From positions 1,155,137 to 1,219,136 of the forward strand of contig NZ_JAMTCI010000001.1 of assembly GCF_024171765.1 (NCBI RefSeq): a stretch of DNA of 64,000 nucleotides. The letters run 5' to 3'. Both the position numbers and the translations under genes were made by a program. Under the pieces are notes generated by a model, which worked only from the letters and a program-made list of their open reading frames with translations, did not search any database and had not been told where the DNA came from. Origin of the DNA: Williamsia deligens. GTDB lineage: Bacteria > Actinomycetota > Actinomycetes > Mycobacteriales > Mycobacteriaceae. Below, in pieces: positions 34,895 to 44,876 of this stretch (its first letter is position 1; each line of letters begins with the position of its first letter).

Positions 34895-35719
34895 ATGCCC
34901 GCTGTCCTCGTCACCGGAGCCGGGCGCGGCATCGGGCTCGCGACCACCCGGCGTCTGGCCGTGGCCGGGATCACCGTCTACGCGGGCGCCCGATCGCAGA
35001 CGCAGCGCGACGAGCTCGCGGCAATCGACGGCGTCGTCCCCGTCGAGCTCGACATCACGTCCGAGGCGCATGTCGACGCACTCGTCGAGAACCTGCCCGA
35101 GCGTCTCGACGGGCTGGTGAACAACGCCGGTGTCGCGATCCACGGGCCGATCGAGGCGCTGTCCCGCGCCGACGTCGACCGCCAACTGCAGATCAACGTC
35201 GCCGCCCAGGTGGCTGTCACCCAGGCTGCGCTACCGCTGCTGCGCCGTGCGCGCGGTCGGATCGTGTTCGTGTCGTCGGTCAGCGGTCGTGTGGCGACGC
35301 CGGGCACCGGGATCTACTGCGCGTCGAAGTACGCCGTCGAGGGACTGGCCGACGCGCTGCGCATCGAGCTACGCCCGTGGCGGATCGGCGTCTCGCTGGT
35401 GGAGCCCGGACCCACGCGCACCGACATGTGGACCGGCGTGTTCGACGACTTCGACGCCGCGACCGCGGCGATGAGCGAGGAACACCGGCAGCTGTACCGC
35501 CCACAGCTCACCGGGATGCGTCGACTGCTCCCCGCGATGCAGCGCAGTGCCGTCGACCCGGATGTGGTCGCGCAGCGGATCGAGCACGCCCTGACCGCCC
35601 AGCGTCCGCGGCGGCGTTATCTGTGCGACACGGCCAGTCGGGCGCAGGTGGTCAGCACGCTCCTCACGCCCGCCGCGGTCACGGACCGGATCATCTCGCG
35701 GGTGACGCGGTCTCGCTGA
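34895..35719 (+). CDS. SDR-family oxidoreductase
   Basis: A 274-residue short-chain dehydrogenase: NAD(P)-binding TGAGRGIGLATTRRL, NNAG at about residue 79, catalytic Ser in VSSVSGR and Tyr/Lys in YCASKYAVEGLADAL (YxxxK). ATG with CAGGAG upstream. It sits between two GT87 genes on the opposite strand and overlaps the downstream one tail-to-tail by 29 bp. Substrate unknown. Confidence 0.92.
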   Translation: MPAVLVTGAGRGIGLATTRRLAVAGITVYAGARSQTQRDELAAIDGVVPVELDITSEAHVDALVENLPERLDGLVNNAGVAIHGPIEALSRADVDRQLQINVAAQVAVTQAALPLLRRARGRIVFVSSVSGRVATPGTGIYCASKYAVEGLADALRIELRPWRIGVSLVEPGPTRTDMWTGVFDDFDAATAAMSEEHRQLYRPQLTGMRRLLPAMQRSAVDPDVVAQRIEHALTAQRPRRRYLCDTASRAQVVSTLLTPAAVTDRIISRVTRSR

Positions 35720-37010
35720 CCCGGGCGTCGACCGCCGCGACGTCGCGCGGTCGACGCAGGGTCACCAGCGTGACCACCGCGGTCACGACCAACACCCAGA
35801 CGTACGGCGCGAGGGTGAACCACCGCAGCCAGTCGATGCCGTACTTGAAGAACAGGCCGGTGTAGAGCGCATACGGGTGGTCGGTCCCGACGTAGATCAT
35901 CGGGCCGTCGATGCGGGTCCGCCAGGCGAACGACGTCAGCACCAGAGCGACAACACCGACCCCCGCCGCGACGGCGACGGTCCGCCGACCGTCGAGCAGG
36001 TGGTGCACGCCGATCACCAGCAACGGGACGAACCAGACCCAGTGATGTCCCCACGACATCGGCGACACCGCGCACGACGTCATCCCGACGAGGGTGACGG
36101 CGAGCAGTTCCTGGCCGCATCGATGGGCGCGGTGCGCGGCGGCGAACCCCAGCACGCCGACGACCGCCGCGAGCACCACCCACAGCAGGGTCGACGGCGA
36201 GTCCGTGCGGCCGAGGTTCGCGATGAGACCCCGCAGGGACTGGTTGCCCGCGGTGTCCGGGTCGCCGACGCGGTCGGAGTCGACGAATGTGCCCGTCCAG
36301 TACTTCCAGGAGTCGCCCGGCAGGACGGCGAACGCGACGGCGATGGTGCCGAGGAAGCCGGCGAGGCTGGTCATCGCGGCGCGGGTCCGGCGCGTCATCA
36401 GCAGGTAGACGGTGAAGATCAGCGGCGTCAGCTTGATCCCCGCCGCGATCCCCGCGCCGAGACCCCGCGCGCGAGACCCCCTGCGTCGCAGCAGGTCCGC
36501 CAGGACGACAGCCATGAGGAACACGTTGACCTGACCGAACCAGATGGTGCTGCGTACCGGCTCGAGCATCGTCGACACCGCGACGAGTGCGATGGCGACC
36601 ACACGCAGCCGCCAGGTGACGTCCCGGCCGAGTGCACGGAAGGACGCGACGATCACCCAGTACAGCGCCGCGAACACCAGTGCGGTCCAGAGGATCCGGG
36701 CGACGAGGAACGGGACCGCGGCGAACGGGGTGAACACCAGCACCGAGATGGGTGCGTAGGTGTAGTCCATGTGACCGAGCAGCTTGGCGTCGTAGAGGTT
36801 CCCGCCGTCGAGGACCGTCTGCGCTCCGGCGCGGTAGACGTCGAGGTCGAGCTGGTTGTCGAACAGCCCCCAGAACGGCTCGTCGAACGCCGTGATCAGG
36901 TGTTGCAGCCAGATCGACACCAGACCGAGCACCACGAACGCGACGAGCACGACGCCCCGGACATCACGCGGTGGTCGAGTACCGGCGAGCGGCTCCCCGA
37001 CTGTCGTCAC
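35691..37010 (-). CDS. GT87-family mannosyltransferase-like membrane protein (paralogue)
   Basis: About 439 residues, many-helix GT-C fold. FWGLFDNQLDLDVYRAGAQT and CAVSPMSWGHHWVWFVPLLV mirror the paralogue at 33463, as does the EPVRSTIWFGQVNVFLMAVV segment. GTG 37010 gives a start 7 bp after the aminotransferase stop, implying cotranscription with it. Its last 29 bp overlap the SDR gene on the other strand. The likely job is mannosylation in lipoglycan assembly using polyprenyl-phosphomannose, inferred from family. Confidence 0.82.
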   Translation of the reverse strand: MTTVGEPLAGTRPPRDVRGVVLVAFVVLGLVSIWLQHLITAFDEPFWGLFDNQLDLDVYRAGAQTVLDGGNLYDAKLLGHMDYTYAPISVLVFTPFAAVPFLVARILWTALVFAALYWVIVASFRALGRDVTWRLRVVAIALVAVSTMLEPVRSTIWFGQVNVFLMAVVLADLLRRRGSRARGLGAGIAAGIKLTPLIFTVYLLMTRRTRAAMTSLAGFLGTIAVAFAVLPGDSWKYWTGTFVDSDRVGDPDTAGNQSLRGLIANLGRTDSPSTLLWVVLAAVVGVLGFAAAHRAHRCGQELLAVTLVGMTSCAVSPMSWGHHWVWFVPLLVIGVHHLLDGRRTVAVAAGVGVVALVLTSFAWRTRIDGPMIYVGTDHPYALYTGLFFKYGIDWLRWFTLAPYVWVLVVTAVVTLVTLRRPRDVAAVDARVSETASPAR

Positions 37011-37017
37011 GGCGGAC

Positions 37018-38304
<1,287 letters not shown>

Positions 38305-38529
38305 TCACCGGCGGCTGCGGCCGGTCGATCCCGGGAAATTAAGGGGACCCCGCGCACCCGAGAGAGCCCGTTGACCCTTGCTGTCTTCCGACCCTGGGGG
38401 AGTTCACAGGATGCACGCCGCGCGGGATCCGTGGCCAAGTGTAGACGCCCCGCCGCTGCCACCCGAATCCATCCTCTGACCTGGTGCGTTGTGTCGGTCG
38501 CCGCGGGCGCGGCTACTATCTTCCCCACT

Positions 38530-38618
38530 GGAGGATTCGCCTAGTGGCCTATGGCGCTCGCCTGGAACGCGGGTTGGGTTAACAGCCCTCAGGGGTTCGA
38601 ATCCCCTATCCTCCGCCA
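38530..38618 (+). tRNA. tRNA-Ser (GGA anticodon)
   Basis: The acceptor stem GGAGGAT / ATCCTCC is perfect, followed by discriminator G and encoded CCA. The anticodon stem CTCGC/GCGGG encloses CTGGAAC, anticodon GGA. A long variable arm (TTGGGTTAACAGCCC region) and the T arm AGGGG-TTCGAAT-CCCCT confirm a class II serine tRNA. Its position after the aminotransferase agrees with the mycobacterial order. Confidence 0.97.
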
Positions 38619-38625
38619 CACCTCT

Positions 38626-38658
38626 CACGGCTCGGTCACCCACGGTGACCGGGCCGTG
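38626..38658 (+). terminator. hairpin after tRNA-Ser
   Basis: CACGGCTCGGTCACC (38626-38640) and GGTGACCGGGCCGTG (38644-38658) form a 15-bp stem with one wobble and a 3-nt loop, seven bases after the tRNA CCA. A short TCGTCT follows instead of a clean T-tract. Confidence 0.65.
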
Positions 38659-38754
38659 GTCGTCTCGTGACCCCTCTGTGACCACCGTGGGTCTCGGCTG
38701 TGTCGGCCCGTGACGACCATGGCGGACACGCGTCGATCCAACAGAGGGGTTCAC

Positions 38755-39264
38755 ATGTCCGTCACCACACGTCGTATCGCCGCCACCGGCGCATTCACCC
38801 TGTTCGCCGGTGCGGGGATCGCATTCGCCGCGGCTCCCGCCTCCGCCGCACCTCTGGCCTGCCCGGCACTGCCGAACCAGACGTCGGTCACGGACAACTG
38901 CTCGGCGACCTCGTCACCCACCGGCACCTCGGCCGGCATCGGCGACACGAAGGGCGCCGCCTCCGCGAACGCCAAGGCGAACGGCCTGTCGTTGGCGATC
39001 GGACTCGGCGGCGGCAAGGCCACCTCGCAGGCGCAGAACTTCGCGGCGCCGGCGGCGATCGCCAACGGCAAGGGCGCCGTCGTCGACCTCACCGGCGTGA
39101 AGCCCGGCCTGGCGATCGGTATCGCGGGCCCCGGCGCCACCGTCACGGTGACCGGCACCTCCGCGGCCACCTGCACCGGCGGGCAGGGCTTCGCGGGTGA
39201 CTTCCAGACGTTCTCCGGATGCATCAACTTCGGCAACGGATCCATCCCGCTCGGCAACCGCTGA
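38755..39264 (+). CDS. small secreted protein
   Basis: A 169-residue protein with a clear Sec signal peptide: positively charged start, hydrophobic core (IAATGAFTLFAGAGIAFAAA) and a cleavage site near ASA-AP. The mature part is alanine/glycine/threonine rich with four cysteines (CPALPNQ, DNC, TCTGG, GCINF) and repeated AN-G-K segments. No enzyme motif. Similar short secreted proteins occur in mycolata; role unknown. ATG with AGAGGGG upstream. A strong hairpin follows. Confidence 0.75.
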   Translation: MSVTTRRIAATGAFTLFAGAGIAFAAAPASAAPLACPALPNQTSVTDNCSATSSPTGTSAGIGDTKGAASANAKANGLSLAIGLGGGKATSQAQNFAAPAAIANGKGAVVDLTGVKPGLAIGIAGPGATVTVTGTSAATCTGGQGFAGDFQTFSGCINFGNGSIPLGNR

Positions 39265-39270
39265 CCCGTT

Positions 39271-39316
39271 CATCAGGGGCGGTTCTTCCTGTGACCAGGG
39301 GGAACCGCCCCTGATG
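39271..39316. terminator. 15-bp perfect terminator hairpin
   Basis: CATCAGGGGCGGTTC (39271-39285) and GAACCGCCCCTGATG (39302-39316) are exact complements with a 16-nt loop, seven bases after the secreted-protein gene. The stem is strong enough to end transcription even without a T-tract. Confidence 0.75.
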
Positions 39317-39425
39317 CATGTCCGTGGAAAGTTTTCCTCCCGCCGGGAACCTTTCGCGTCGTCGACCGCATCCAACGCTGTGACCGACCGGAGACCACTT
39401 CGGTCGCCGACACACGGAGGCACCG

Positions 39426-40184
39426 ATGACCACGCGCAACTACGACACCAACCACGACGGCCGCACCGATGTCCGCCTCACCGACACCAACGGTGACGGC
39501 CGCGCCGACATCGAGGAGAAGGACACGAACTTCGACGGGCGCGTCGACGTCAAGCTCACCGACACCGACGGGGACGGCCGGGCCGACATCAAGCAGACCG
39601 ACACCGACCACGACGGACGCTTCGACCGCACCGTCCGCGACACCGACCACGACGGACGGGCCGACAGCACGGGCGTCGGCGGGACGTCGGTGACGACCAC
39701 GTCGGACACGACCGGCGGCAGCGCGACGACCTCCGACTCGACCTCGTCCTCCAGCTCGAGCTCGTCCTCGTCCTCGTCCTCAGCCCACGCCGACAGGTAC
39801 GGGATCACCCACACCACCGACTCCCGCGGAGACGCCGTCGTCCTCATGGACACCGACCGCGACGGCCGCACCGACATCAAGCTCTGGGACACCGACCACG
39901 ACGGCAAGGCGGACGTCACCACCGCCGACACCGACCACGACGGCAAGGTCGACATCACCATGTGGGACACCGACCACGACGGCTACTACGACACCGCGCA
40001 GACCGATCGGGACGGCGACGGCACGGGTGACCACACCTTCTCGGTGCACATCGCCTCGTCGACGATGCCCGAGGACACCTCGTCGGACAGCTACTCCTCC
40101 GGCAGCGACAGCTACTCCGGGCACGACAGCTACTCGGGCAGCGACAGCCACAGCTCGGGCGCGTACGACCACTACGGGGCCTGA
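39426..40184 (+). CDS. acidic DTDxDGR-repeat protein (calcium-motif repeats)
   Basis: A 252-residue protein composed of tandem 11-residue repeats DT(D/N)xDGR(A/V/F)D, six near the N-terminus and six more after a serine run of more than a dozen residues (about 105-119). The pattern equals the calcium loops of thrombospondin type-3 and dockerin/EF-hand repeats. The C-terminus is a Ser/Gly/Tyr/Asp-rich tail (SDSYSGHDSYSGSDSHSSGA). There is no signal peptide or membrane segment, so secretion, if any, is non-classical. ATG with GGAGGCACCG upstream. Likely calcium-binding or adhesive; function inferred from repeat type only. Confidence 0.7.
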   Translation: MTTRNYDTNHDGRTDVRLTDTNGDGRADIEEKDTNFDGRVDVKLTDTDGDGRADIKQTDTDHDGRFDRTVRDTDHDGRADSTGVGGTSVTTTSDTTGGSATTSDSTSSSSSSSSSSSSSAHADRYGITHTTDSRGDAVVLMDTDRDGRTDIKLWDTDHDGKADVTTADTDHDGKVDITMWDTDHDGYYDTAQTDRDGDGTGDHTFSVHIASSTMPEDTSSDSYSSGSDSYSGHDSYSGSDSHSSGAYDHYGA

Positions 40185-40233
40185 GATGCGAGGTCGGCCG
40201 GCCCGGGACCCCACGCCCGGGCCGGTCGGCCGG

Positions 40234-41499
40234 TCAGTTCGCGTTCTGGTCGGCCTGGGTGAGGACGAGATATTGCGCCGAGATCTGTTGCGCCGCGGCT
40301 GTTGCCGATTCGTCGTTGCTCTCCCCGACGTACCGACCCACGACGACGACGCAGGAGTTCTGGGAGCCGGAGCTCGCGTCGCGGGTGAGACACGTGGCGA
40401 TGGGCAGTCCTCGTGGCGAGGGCGCCCTGGTCCACCCGGAGGCCAGGGACGACGTCACCAGGGTGTCGCGCAGACGCTCGGCGGCGGTCCCCGTCGACGC
40501 GCGGTACACCGAGGTCAGCCAGTAGGCGTTGTGCTCCGCGCCGGCCGCCGTCAGCGCGCGGAACACGGTGTCGGGGGATCCGCTGATGTGCGCGATGCCG
40601 CGAGGCCCGTACACCGCGCGATCGGTCCCGTTGACGGCGTCCGCCTTGGGGTTCGGGAGCGCGTAGATCAGGATGCGGTTGGCGTCGACCTGCGCAGACG
40701 GCGTCCGACCCCCGTTCTGGGAGCGGGTGGGCGTCTTGGGGAACCGGTCGAGCAACGGCACCTGGAGCGCCAGCGCCTTCTGGATCGCCGGCACCTGGCG
40801 GGGCTCCTCCGCCGGAGGTGTGGAGGACCAGGTGTAGACCACGTAGTCGTTGTGGGCGGTGAACGCCGACAACGACGTGTTGGGGTCCTTGTCCTGGAAC
40901 CGCACCCCGGGCACCCGGACGCCGACCGTGTCCGGTGCACCGGGGATCGTGACCCGCGTGGCCCCCGCCTGGCGCGCGAACGCCGTCGACATCTGTTGCG
41001 CGGCAGTGGTCGCCGTGGCGGGATCGGCGTACCGGATCACCATCTCGATGACCGTGCGGCTCGGATCGGTCTGCCGCAGGGTGGGCGTCGACGCCGCCGA
41101 GACGAACCCGGCGAGGAACTTCTCGTTCGCCGGCACGAACGCCGCCTCCTTGCCGACGACGGCGGAGATGTTGGCACGACTACGGATGATCTCCGTGGGA
41201 AGGACGGTCCTCGTGGCATCGCTGTCGATCTCGAAGGGCACCACCGTGAACTCCGCCATCCGCTGGCCCTCCACCGGGACGATGTCGTCACCGGTCACGG
41301 CGGCGAACGGCCGCGACGGGGTCTTCTGGTACGTCCCGGTGTCCAGGGCTGCGATGTCGACCTCGCCGGACGGGACGGCCGAGGACGAGGGCGCACCGGA
41401 GTCGGTGGCGCTGCCGGAGCGGCCGCCCTCCCCGCAGGCCCCGCACAGCAGTGCCGCCGCGGTCACCGCGCAGGCCAGCCGCACTACCCTCATCCGCAT
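40234..41499 (-). CDS. secreted lipoprotein (DUF7373-like)
   Basis: A 421-residue protein with a lipoprotein signal peptide, hydrophobic core CAVTAAALLCGAC with lipobox LCGAC, then a Ser/Gly linker. The mature part has two alpha/beta halves and resembles the DUF7373 lipoproteins of mycobacteria, whose role is unknown. ATG 41499 has AGGAGGCGAC upstream, so the longer frame to 41568 is not used. It is divergent from the dynamin/Hsp70 operon across 96 bp; shared control is possible. Confidence 0.75.
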   Translation of the reverse strand: MRMRVVRLACAVTAAALLCGACGEGGRSGSATDSGAPSSSAVPSGEVDIAALDTGTYQKTPSRPFAAVTGDDIVPVEGQRMAEFTVVPFEIDSDATRTVLPTEIIRSRANISAVVGKEAAFVPANEKFLAGFVSAASTPTLRQTDPSRTVIEMVIRYADPATATTAAQQMSTAFARQAGATRVTIPGAPDTVGVRVPGVRFQDKDPNTSLSAFTAHNDYVVYTWSSTPPAEEPRQVPAIQKALALQVPLLDRFPKTPTRSQNGGRTPSAQVDANRILIYALPNPKADAVNGTDRAVYGPRGIAHISGSPDTVFRALTAAGAEHNAYWLTSVYRASTGTAAERLRDTLVTSSLASGWTRAPSPRGLPIATCLTRDASSGSQNSCVVVVGRYVGESNDESATAAAQQISAQYLVLTQADQNAN

Positions 41500-41595
41500 G
41501 TCGCCTCCTGCCGACGTCGCCTCGGGGCGGGCCCCCGTCTCGGTGGTCGACGTCTGGTTCGCGGGCAACAGTCAATCAGATCGGTCAGGTGTCCG

Positions 41596-43422
41596 ATGAG
41601 TCATGAGTCCGCCACCGCCGCCCCCGACGGGGTCGAATCGGTGATCAGCGCGGCGTCGTCGGTGCTGCGCGCGTACCGCCTCGGGGACATCGCCGACCTG
41701 GCGGCCCGCAAGGCTGCGCGCGAGAGCCAGCGGCGCACCGTCGTCGTGGTCGGCGAGGTTGCCCGCGGCAAGAGTTCGCTGGTCAACGCCCTGGTGGGGC
41801 GGCGCGACCTGTGCCCTGTCGGGGTGGACGCCACCACCACCGTCGCGATCGGTGTGGTGCCGACGGACGACCCCCCGCTCGACGGCACCGCCGAACTGCT
41901 CTTCGCCGACCGTGCCGAGCAGGTGCCGTTGAGCACCCTGGCCGACTGGGCCACCACCGGCGGGTCCCACGTCACCGATCCCCGCACGCCGTCCCTCCCG
42001 ACCAGCGCCAGCATCCCCGTCACCGACACCGCCCTGCCCGGCGTCACGATCGTCGACACCCCGGGCGTCGGTGGGCTCGACCCGGCGATGGCCGCGCTGG
42101 CGACGCAGACGGCGCAGACCGCGTGCGTCGTCGTCGTCGTGTGCGACGCCTCGAGTCCCCTCACCGCTCCGGAGATGGCGTTCATCCGTGAGGCCGGCGC
42201 CTCGGTCGACTCGCTGATCGTCGCGGTGACCAAGACCGACAAGCACCTGCGCCGGTGGCGGGCCATCGTCGACGACGACCGCCGACTGCTCACCGAACAC
42301 CTGCAGCGCGACATCACCGTCGTCGGTGTGTCCAGCCTGCGGGCCTCGCTCGCCCGCGACATGCCGACCGGCCCCGATCGTGATCGCGCGGAGGAGGCGT
42401 CCGGCATCGTCGCCCTCCGATCGCTCGTCCTCGATCGTCTCGACGCCGCAGCGGGTCTGCCGGCCGCGGACGCTCTGCGCACCCTGCGCGAGGGGCTCGT
42501 CCGTGTCCGGACCCAGGTCTCCGCCGAGCGGGACGCCATCGACGGCCGCGGCGCGACGGTCCCCGACCTCACCGCGAAGCTCGACGAGCTCAACGCTTTC
42601 CGTGAGCAGAGCCGCGAGTGGGAGCAGTTCCTCGCCCGCGATCTCACCGAGCTGCGACAGAAGGCCATCGAGGACAGCGACCGGCGCCTGGAGGACATCC
42701 GCCGGCGGTGGACCGAGCGCATCACGAAGAGCGGCATCGCCGTGCTCCGTCGCAGCCCACAACAGTTCACCGCAGAGATGCAGTCGGAGCTGGAGGTGGC
42801 TCTGGCGGAGACGATCTCGGGATTCCTGCAGAGCCTGTACACGACGGTCGTCGAGCCGCGGTTCGCCTCCGACGCCGTGTGGGAGCAGATCTGCGGACGG
42901 ATCGTCGAGTCGATGGCCGGCCCCCGGATCGATGCCCCGCCCGTGGGCAGTCGCAAGCAGGGTCTCTTCGACCCGACGTTGCTGAACATGGGCGTGATGG
43001 GGTCGTCGGTGATCGGCGGGATGGTCGGCCTGTCCGCCGTCCTGGGCGTCGGCGCCGTCGTCGGGACCCTCTGGGTCGGCGTGAATCTCGGGTTCCGCGC
43101 GATGCGCACCGGGAAGTCGAACCTGCTGTCCTGGTTGCGGGAGACGCTCGCGACCACGAAGACGGTGACAGCCCGGCTGCTGGAGATGGCCATCGCGCAG
43201 GCCCGCCCCGAGATCGTCGTGCGCCACCGCGAGTACCTCCGGGTGTCCATCGAGGACCTGCAGCGTCAGATCACCGTCGCCCGGGAGTCCGCCACCGCCG
43301 ACGCCTCGCGTCGGGAGAAGGACCTGGCGCGCGTCACGTCCAACCTGGAGATCATCGGCAAGCGCCTCGTCGAGGTCGAGACAGCGCTCGGCGCGCTCGC
43401 ACCGGCGGGAGCGCTCCGATGA
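41596..43422 (+). CDS. dynamin-like GTPase (IniA-like)
   Basis: A 608-residue bacterial dynamin-like protein. P-loop GEVARGKSSLVNAL at about 52-65, G2 region ATTTVAIGVV, G3 DTPGVGG and G4 TKTD near 215 form a complete GTPase. A helical stalk follows, then a hydrophobic paddle (about 461-500: MGVMGSSVIGGMVGLSAVLG and VGAVVGTLWVGVNLGF) and a terminal coiled coil. Such proteins bind and remodel membranes; mycobacterial IniA responds to cell-wall drugs. It is first in a five-gene operon and overlaps the second GTPase by ATGA. The IniA link is by domain type, not by a search. Confidence 0.85.
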   Translation: MSHESATAAPDGVESVISAASSVLRAYRLGDIADLAARKAARESQRRTVVVVGEVARGKSSLVNALVGRRDLCPVGVDATTTVAIGVVPTDDPPLDGTAELLFADRAEQVPLSTLADWATTGGSHVTDPRTPSLPTSASIPVTDTALPGVTIVDTPGVGGLDPAMAALATQTAQTACVVVVVCDASSPLTAPEMAFIREAGASVDSLIVAVTKTDKHLRRWRAIVDDDRRLLTEHLQRDITVVGVSSLRASLARDMPTGPDRDRAEEASGIVALRSLVLDRLDAAAGLPAADALRTLREGLVRVRTQVSAERDAIDGRGATVPDLTAKLDELNAFREQSREWEQFLARDLTELRQKAIEDSDRRLEDIRRRWTERITKSGIAVLRRSPQQFTAEMQSELEVALAETISGFLQSLYTTVVEPRFASDAVWEQICGRIVESMAGPRIDAPPVGSRKQGLFDPTLLNMGVMGSSVIGGMVGLSAVLGVGAVVGTLWVGVNLGFRAMRTGKSNLLSWLRETLATTKTVTARLLEMAIAQARPEIVVRHREYLRVSIEDLQRQITVARESATADASRREKDLARVTSNLEIIGKRLVEVETALGALAPAGALR

Positions 43423-44876
43423 CCGGGGTCGGGATCGATCCCGTGCACGCTGCACTCGACCGTGGTCTGCACGCGCTCGCCGCCATCGGGGGCGATCTCG
43501 TCGAGCACGCGAACGCGATCGGCGCGACACTGTGGGCGCCACCGCGTCTCGTGGTGGTCGGCCGGCTGAAGGCGGGCAAGTCGACCCTGGTGAACGCGAT
43601 CGTCGGCGCACCGATCGCGGAGACCGCGGCCCTGGAGGCGACGAGGGTCGTCGCGGTGTACTCCGACGGTCAGCCGTCGCGCGCCGAGGTCGTCGCGCTG
43701 GACGGCACCCGCATGCCGGTCCCGTTGGGGCCCGGGCACGTCCGCGAACTGCCCCTGCCCGACGAGGAGATCGCCTACCTGCAGCGGTGGCTGCCGTCGG
43801 CCGCGATCCGCGACCTCACCTTCGTCGACACCCCCGGACTGGCGACGCTCACCGCACGGAACGACCGCGCGACCCGGCGGGTGCTCATCGACGGCGTGGA
43901 GCAGACGCGCGCTGCGTCGGTGGACGCCGACGCAGCCGTCTTCCTGTTCGACGCGACACCCCGCCAGGACGAGCTGGATTTCCTGCGGAAGCTGCCGCTG
44001 TCGCCGCTGAACACCATCGGGGTCCTCTCCCGCGCAGACGGTTTCGCCGAGGGCGCCCTCGGACGACGGGACCCGATGCAGCATGCCGCCGAACACGCCC
44101 GCCACCTCGCGTCCCGCCTCGCGGGGACCGTCGCGACGGTGGTGCCCGTCTCGGGACTGATGGCCCAGACCGCGCGGACGGGTGCGGTGTCGGAGGCGGA
44201 CGCGCGGGCGTTGGCCGCGCTCGACGGGCTGCCCGCCCTCGACCTGGTCGAACTGCTCGAGTCCGACGCCCCCGGGCCTGTGTCGCCGGAGACGCGGGAT
44301 CGACTGCTCGATCTCGTCGGCGAGTACGGGATGATCCACGGACGCACCGTCGCCGGCCGGGGCGCCGCCGCACTCACGGCCTGGCTCGATTCGACGTCGG
44401 GCATGGCCGAGCTCATGAGCGTCGTGCGGTCGTCGTTGCGGGAGTACGCGGTGCTGAACCGGGCCCGACGGGTACTCGACCAGATCGAGGCGTTGGCGTG
44501 GTCGCATCCCGACCGCGACCGCATCCGGGGAGTTGTCCACGAGGTGCGATCCGATCCGGTGATGCTGCGCGTCGCGCTGCTGCGGGACCTGCAGAACGTC
44601 CTCACCGCGGATCCGACAGCGCTCGTGGCCGACGATCTGCGGACGCTCCTGGTCGGCCGCACGCCCGCAGCACAGGTGGGGCTCTCGCCGGACGCCCCGG
44701 ACCACGAGGTACGCCGGGTGGCGCGTGACCGCGCCGCCGAGGTGGGTTCGCGAGCACTGGCCTCGGCGAGCGCCGCCGAGGACGCCGCGATCGTCGACGT
44801 GGTGCGCGCCTACACCGCCATCGCGAGCGGACCGGGCGCCGGCCCCGCACAGTCATACGGGAGGATGCAGCCATGA
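43419..44876 (+). CDS. dynamin-like GTPase (IniC-like)
   Basis: A 485-residue partner GTPase: P-loop GRLKAGKSTLVNAI near 48-61, G3 DTPGLAT, and a SRAD-like G4 (LSRADGF). It lacks the long hydrophobic paddle of its neighbour, which fits a two-subunit dynamin pair as in IniA/IniC. ATGA overlaps join it to both the previous and the next gene, so equal translation is expected. Confidence 0.82.
   Translation: MTGVGIDPVHAALDRGLHALAAIGGDLVEHANAIGATLWAPPRLVVVGRLKAGKSTLVNAIVGAPIAETAALEATRVVAVYSDGQPSRAEVVALDGTRMPVPLGPGHVRELPLPDEEIAYLQRWLPSAAIRDLTFVDTPGLATLTARNDRATRRVLIDGVEQTRAASVDADAAVFLFDATPRQDELDFLRKLPLSPLNTIGVLSRADGFAEGALGRRDPMQHAAEHARHLASRLAGTVATVVPVSGLMAQTARTGAVSEADARALAALDGLPALDLVELLESDAPGPVSPETRDRLLDLVGEYGMIHGRTVAGRGAAALTAWLDSTSGMAELMSVVRSSLREYAVLNRARRVLDQIEALAWSHPDRDRIRGVVHEVRSDPVMLRVALLRDLQNVLTADPTALVADDLRTLLVGRTPAAQVGLSPDAPDHEVRRVARDRAAEVGSRALASASAAEDAAIVDVVRAYTAIASGPGAGPAQSYGRMQP

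Noticed and set aside
41572-43611. Long minus-strand frames opposite the two dynamin genes
   Set aside because: Same antisense effect; the plus-strand frames have full GTPase motifs and overlapping starts and stops.
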